From: AC-69 sp036519575
Lineage (GTDB): Bacteria; Actinomycetota; UBA4738; HRBIN12
Assembly (NCBI GenBank): GCA_036519575.1
Contig: DATDKZ010000257.1
Coordinates: 1 to 7,158 of the forward strand
DNA: 7,158 nucleotides
Reading direction: 5' to 3'
Shown here: in pieces, positions 6,644 to 7,158 of the stretch
Position numbering within the stretch: the stretch's first letter is position 1
Layout of the letters: the number at the start of each line of letters is the position of its first letter
The notes under the pieces: model-generated
Databases searched by the model: none
What the model was told of the DNA's origin: nothing
The model's input: only the letters and a program-made list of their open reading frames with translations
Made by a program: the position numbers and the translations under genes

Positions 6644-6702
6644 CCGAACCGGCAGACCACATCCTAGTTCGGCGGGGTGAGGGACTTCGGTCCAGTTCGG
6701 TC
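6644..6702. repeat. Short TTCGG-type repeats in the divergent promoter region
   Basis: Direct copies are AGTTCGGC (6666-6673), ACTTCGGTC (6684-6692) and AGTTCGGTC (6694-6702). An inverted CCGAAC (6644-6649) mirrors GTTCGG at 6667-6672. The last two direct copies are 10 bases apart, one helical turn, and lie between the two outward-facing -10 boxes. They may be operator half-sites; this is unproven. Confidence 0.35.
6661..6666 (-). promoter_or_regulatory. Candidate -10 (TAGGAT) of the DUF885 gene
   Basis: TAGGAT on the minus strand fits TAnnnT well. It would place transcription near 6654 and give a leader of about 35 bases before the ATG. I see no convincing -35 at 16-19 bases upstream, so the call rests on the -10 and its position. 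Confidence 0.4.
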
Positions 6703-6703
6703 G

Positions 6704-6720
6704 TACCCTCTTGGGCCATG
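6704..6720 (+). promoter_or_regulatory. Candidate -10 with leaderless start of the edge gene
   Basis: TACCCT (6704-6709) fits TAnnnT and ends exactly eight bases before the ATG at 6718. Nothing resembling a Shine-Dalgarno site lies between them, so a leaderless transcript is likely. GGGACT (6681-6686) is 17 bases upstream in the -35 position and shares only the central GAC with the consensus. Confidence 0.45.
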
Positions 6721-7158
6721 CCCGCGACCAGGCGAATGATCAGGATCGCCGCCCTCTTCCTGCTGCTCGGCATGGTGGTCTGGCTGTTTACCGGCGGTGA
6801 GGGCCCGGTCACCGCGGAGAGAGCCGGGCGGTTACTTGGGGTCCCCCCGGAACCGACCGAGACGCATCCGACGAGGGTCGCCGATAGCCGCAGTTCCCTC
6901 GAGGTCTATCGGGGACTGGGGACGTGGATCGACATCTACGACCTCGCCTGGAGACATCCGGGAACGGCCATCCGGCGCATGCGAGCCCGCGGGGTCGAGA
7001 CGCTGTACCTGGAGACCTCGAACTTCAGCCGGGGCCGGATGATGGTGTTCCCCGACGGCGTCAGGCGGTTCCTCGACGCGGCCCACCGCAACGACGTCTC
7101 CGTGGTGGCCTGGTACCTCCCCGGCCTCCGGGACCTAGCCCTCGACGTCCACCGCTCG
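6718..7158 (+). CDS. Membrane-anchored or secreted glycoside-hydrolase-like barrel protein (3' partial)
   Basis: The frame is open for 147 codons from the ATG at 6718 to the window edge. The N-terminus has basic residues (RRMIR) followed by a hydrophobic segment (about 9-25, IRIAALFLLLGMVVWLF). With no clear signal-peptidase site, it reads as a membrane anchor or signal peptide. A variable linker (about 26-63) leads to a folded domain: LGTWIDIYDLAW (67-78), IRRMRARGVETLYLETSNFSRG (85-106), FLDAAHRNDVSVVAWYLPGL (118-137). The alternating strand-helix pattern, the aromatic and acidic residues at strand ends (D72, E99) and the VVAWYLPG strand resemble the first turns of a (beta/alpha)8 barrel, as in a group of uncharacterised actinobacterial extracellular proteins related to glycoside hydrolases. 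The catalytic part lies beyond the edge, so enzymatic activity is inference. Leu39 is encoded by TTA, rare in such GC-rich DNA and the only sense TTA I noticed. The gene is divergent from the DUF885 gene. Confidence 0.75.
   Translation, partial: MPATRRMIRIAALFLLLGMVVWLFTGGEGPVTAERAGRLLGVPPEPTETHPTRVADSRSSLEVYRGLGTWIDIYDLAWRHPGTAIRRMRARGVETLYLETSNFSRGRMMVFPDGVRRFLDAAHRNDVSVVAWYLPGLRDLALDVHRS

Noticed and set aside
6832..6834. TTA codon as a bldA-type developmental control
   Set aside because: That control is known in Streptomyces; nothing here shows the organism uses it, and a single rare codon is weak evidence.

Overview
The window is a 7.2 kb piece of a GC-rich bacterial chromosome (about two-thirds G+C by eye) with dense gene packing. 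GTG starts are common, candidate -10 boxes fit TAnnnT, and two genes appear to be read from leaderless transcripts. Together with the protein families present, this suggests an Actinomycetota (actinobacterial) lineage, possibly an uncultured one. That placement is an inference. I see no rRNA, tRNA, CRISPR, insertion sequence, phage or plasmid gene.

Layout. (1) 1-2045, plus strand: a two-gene NatA/NatB-type ABC exporter operon. The ATPase is cut by the left window edge, and it overlaps the permease by 4 bases. (2) 2057-3415, minus strand: a class III (fold-type I) PLP enzyme related to glutamate-1-semialdehyde aminomutase but lacking that enzyme's usual motifs. It converges on the permease with an 11-base gap. 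(3) 3416-3539: a divergent promoter region. (4) 3540-4022, plus strand: a small stand-alone cyclic-nucleotide-binding-domain protein with no DNA-binding domain. (5) 4082-4966, plus strand: a class I SAM-dependent methyltransferase, probably with its own leaderless promoter. (6) 4963-6618, minus strand: a DUF885 putative metallopeptidase whose stop codon overlaps the methyltransferase stop. (7) 6619-6717: a second divergent promoter region with closely packed promoter elements and short repeats. (8) 6718 to the right edge, plus strand: the start of a membrane-anchored or secreted protein that looks like a glycoside-hydrolase-like barrel.

How they work together. Only the ABC pair forms a clear functional unit, as nucleotide-binding and membrane subunits of one exporter. 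The other genes are mostly single transcription units in alternating orientation, and their adjacency does not establish a common pathway. The most interesting points are the divergence of the aminotransferase from HemL, the effector-less cNMP sensor facing it across a shared promoter region, the matched leaderless promoters, and the barrel protein at the edge. I found no convincing evidence for a wholly new multi-gene system.
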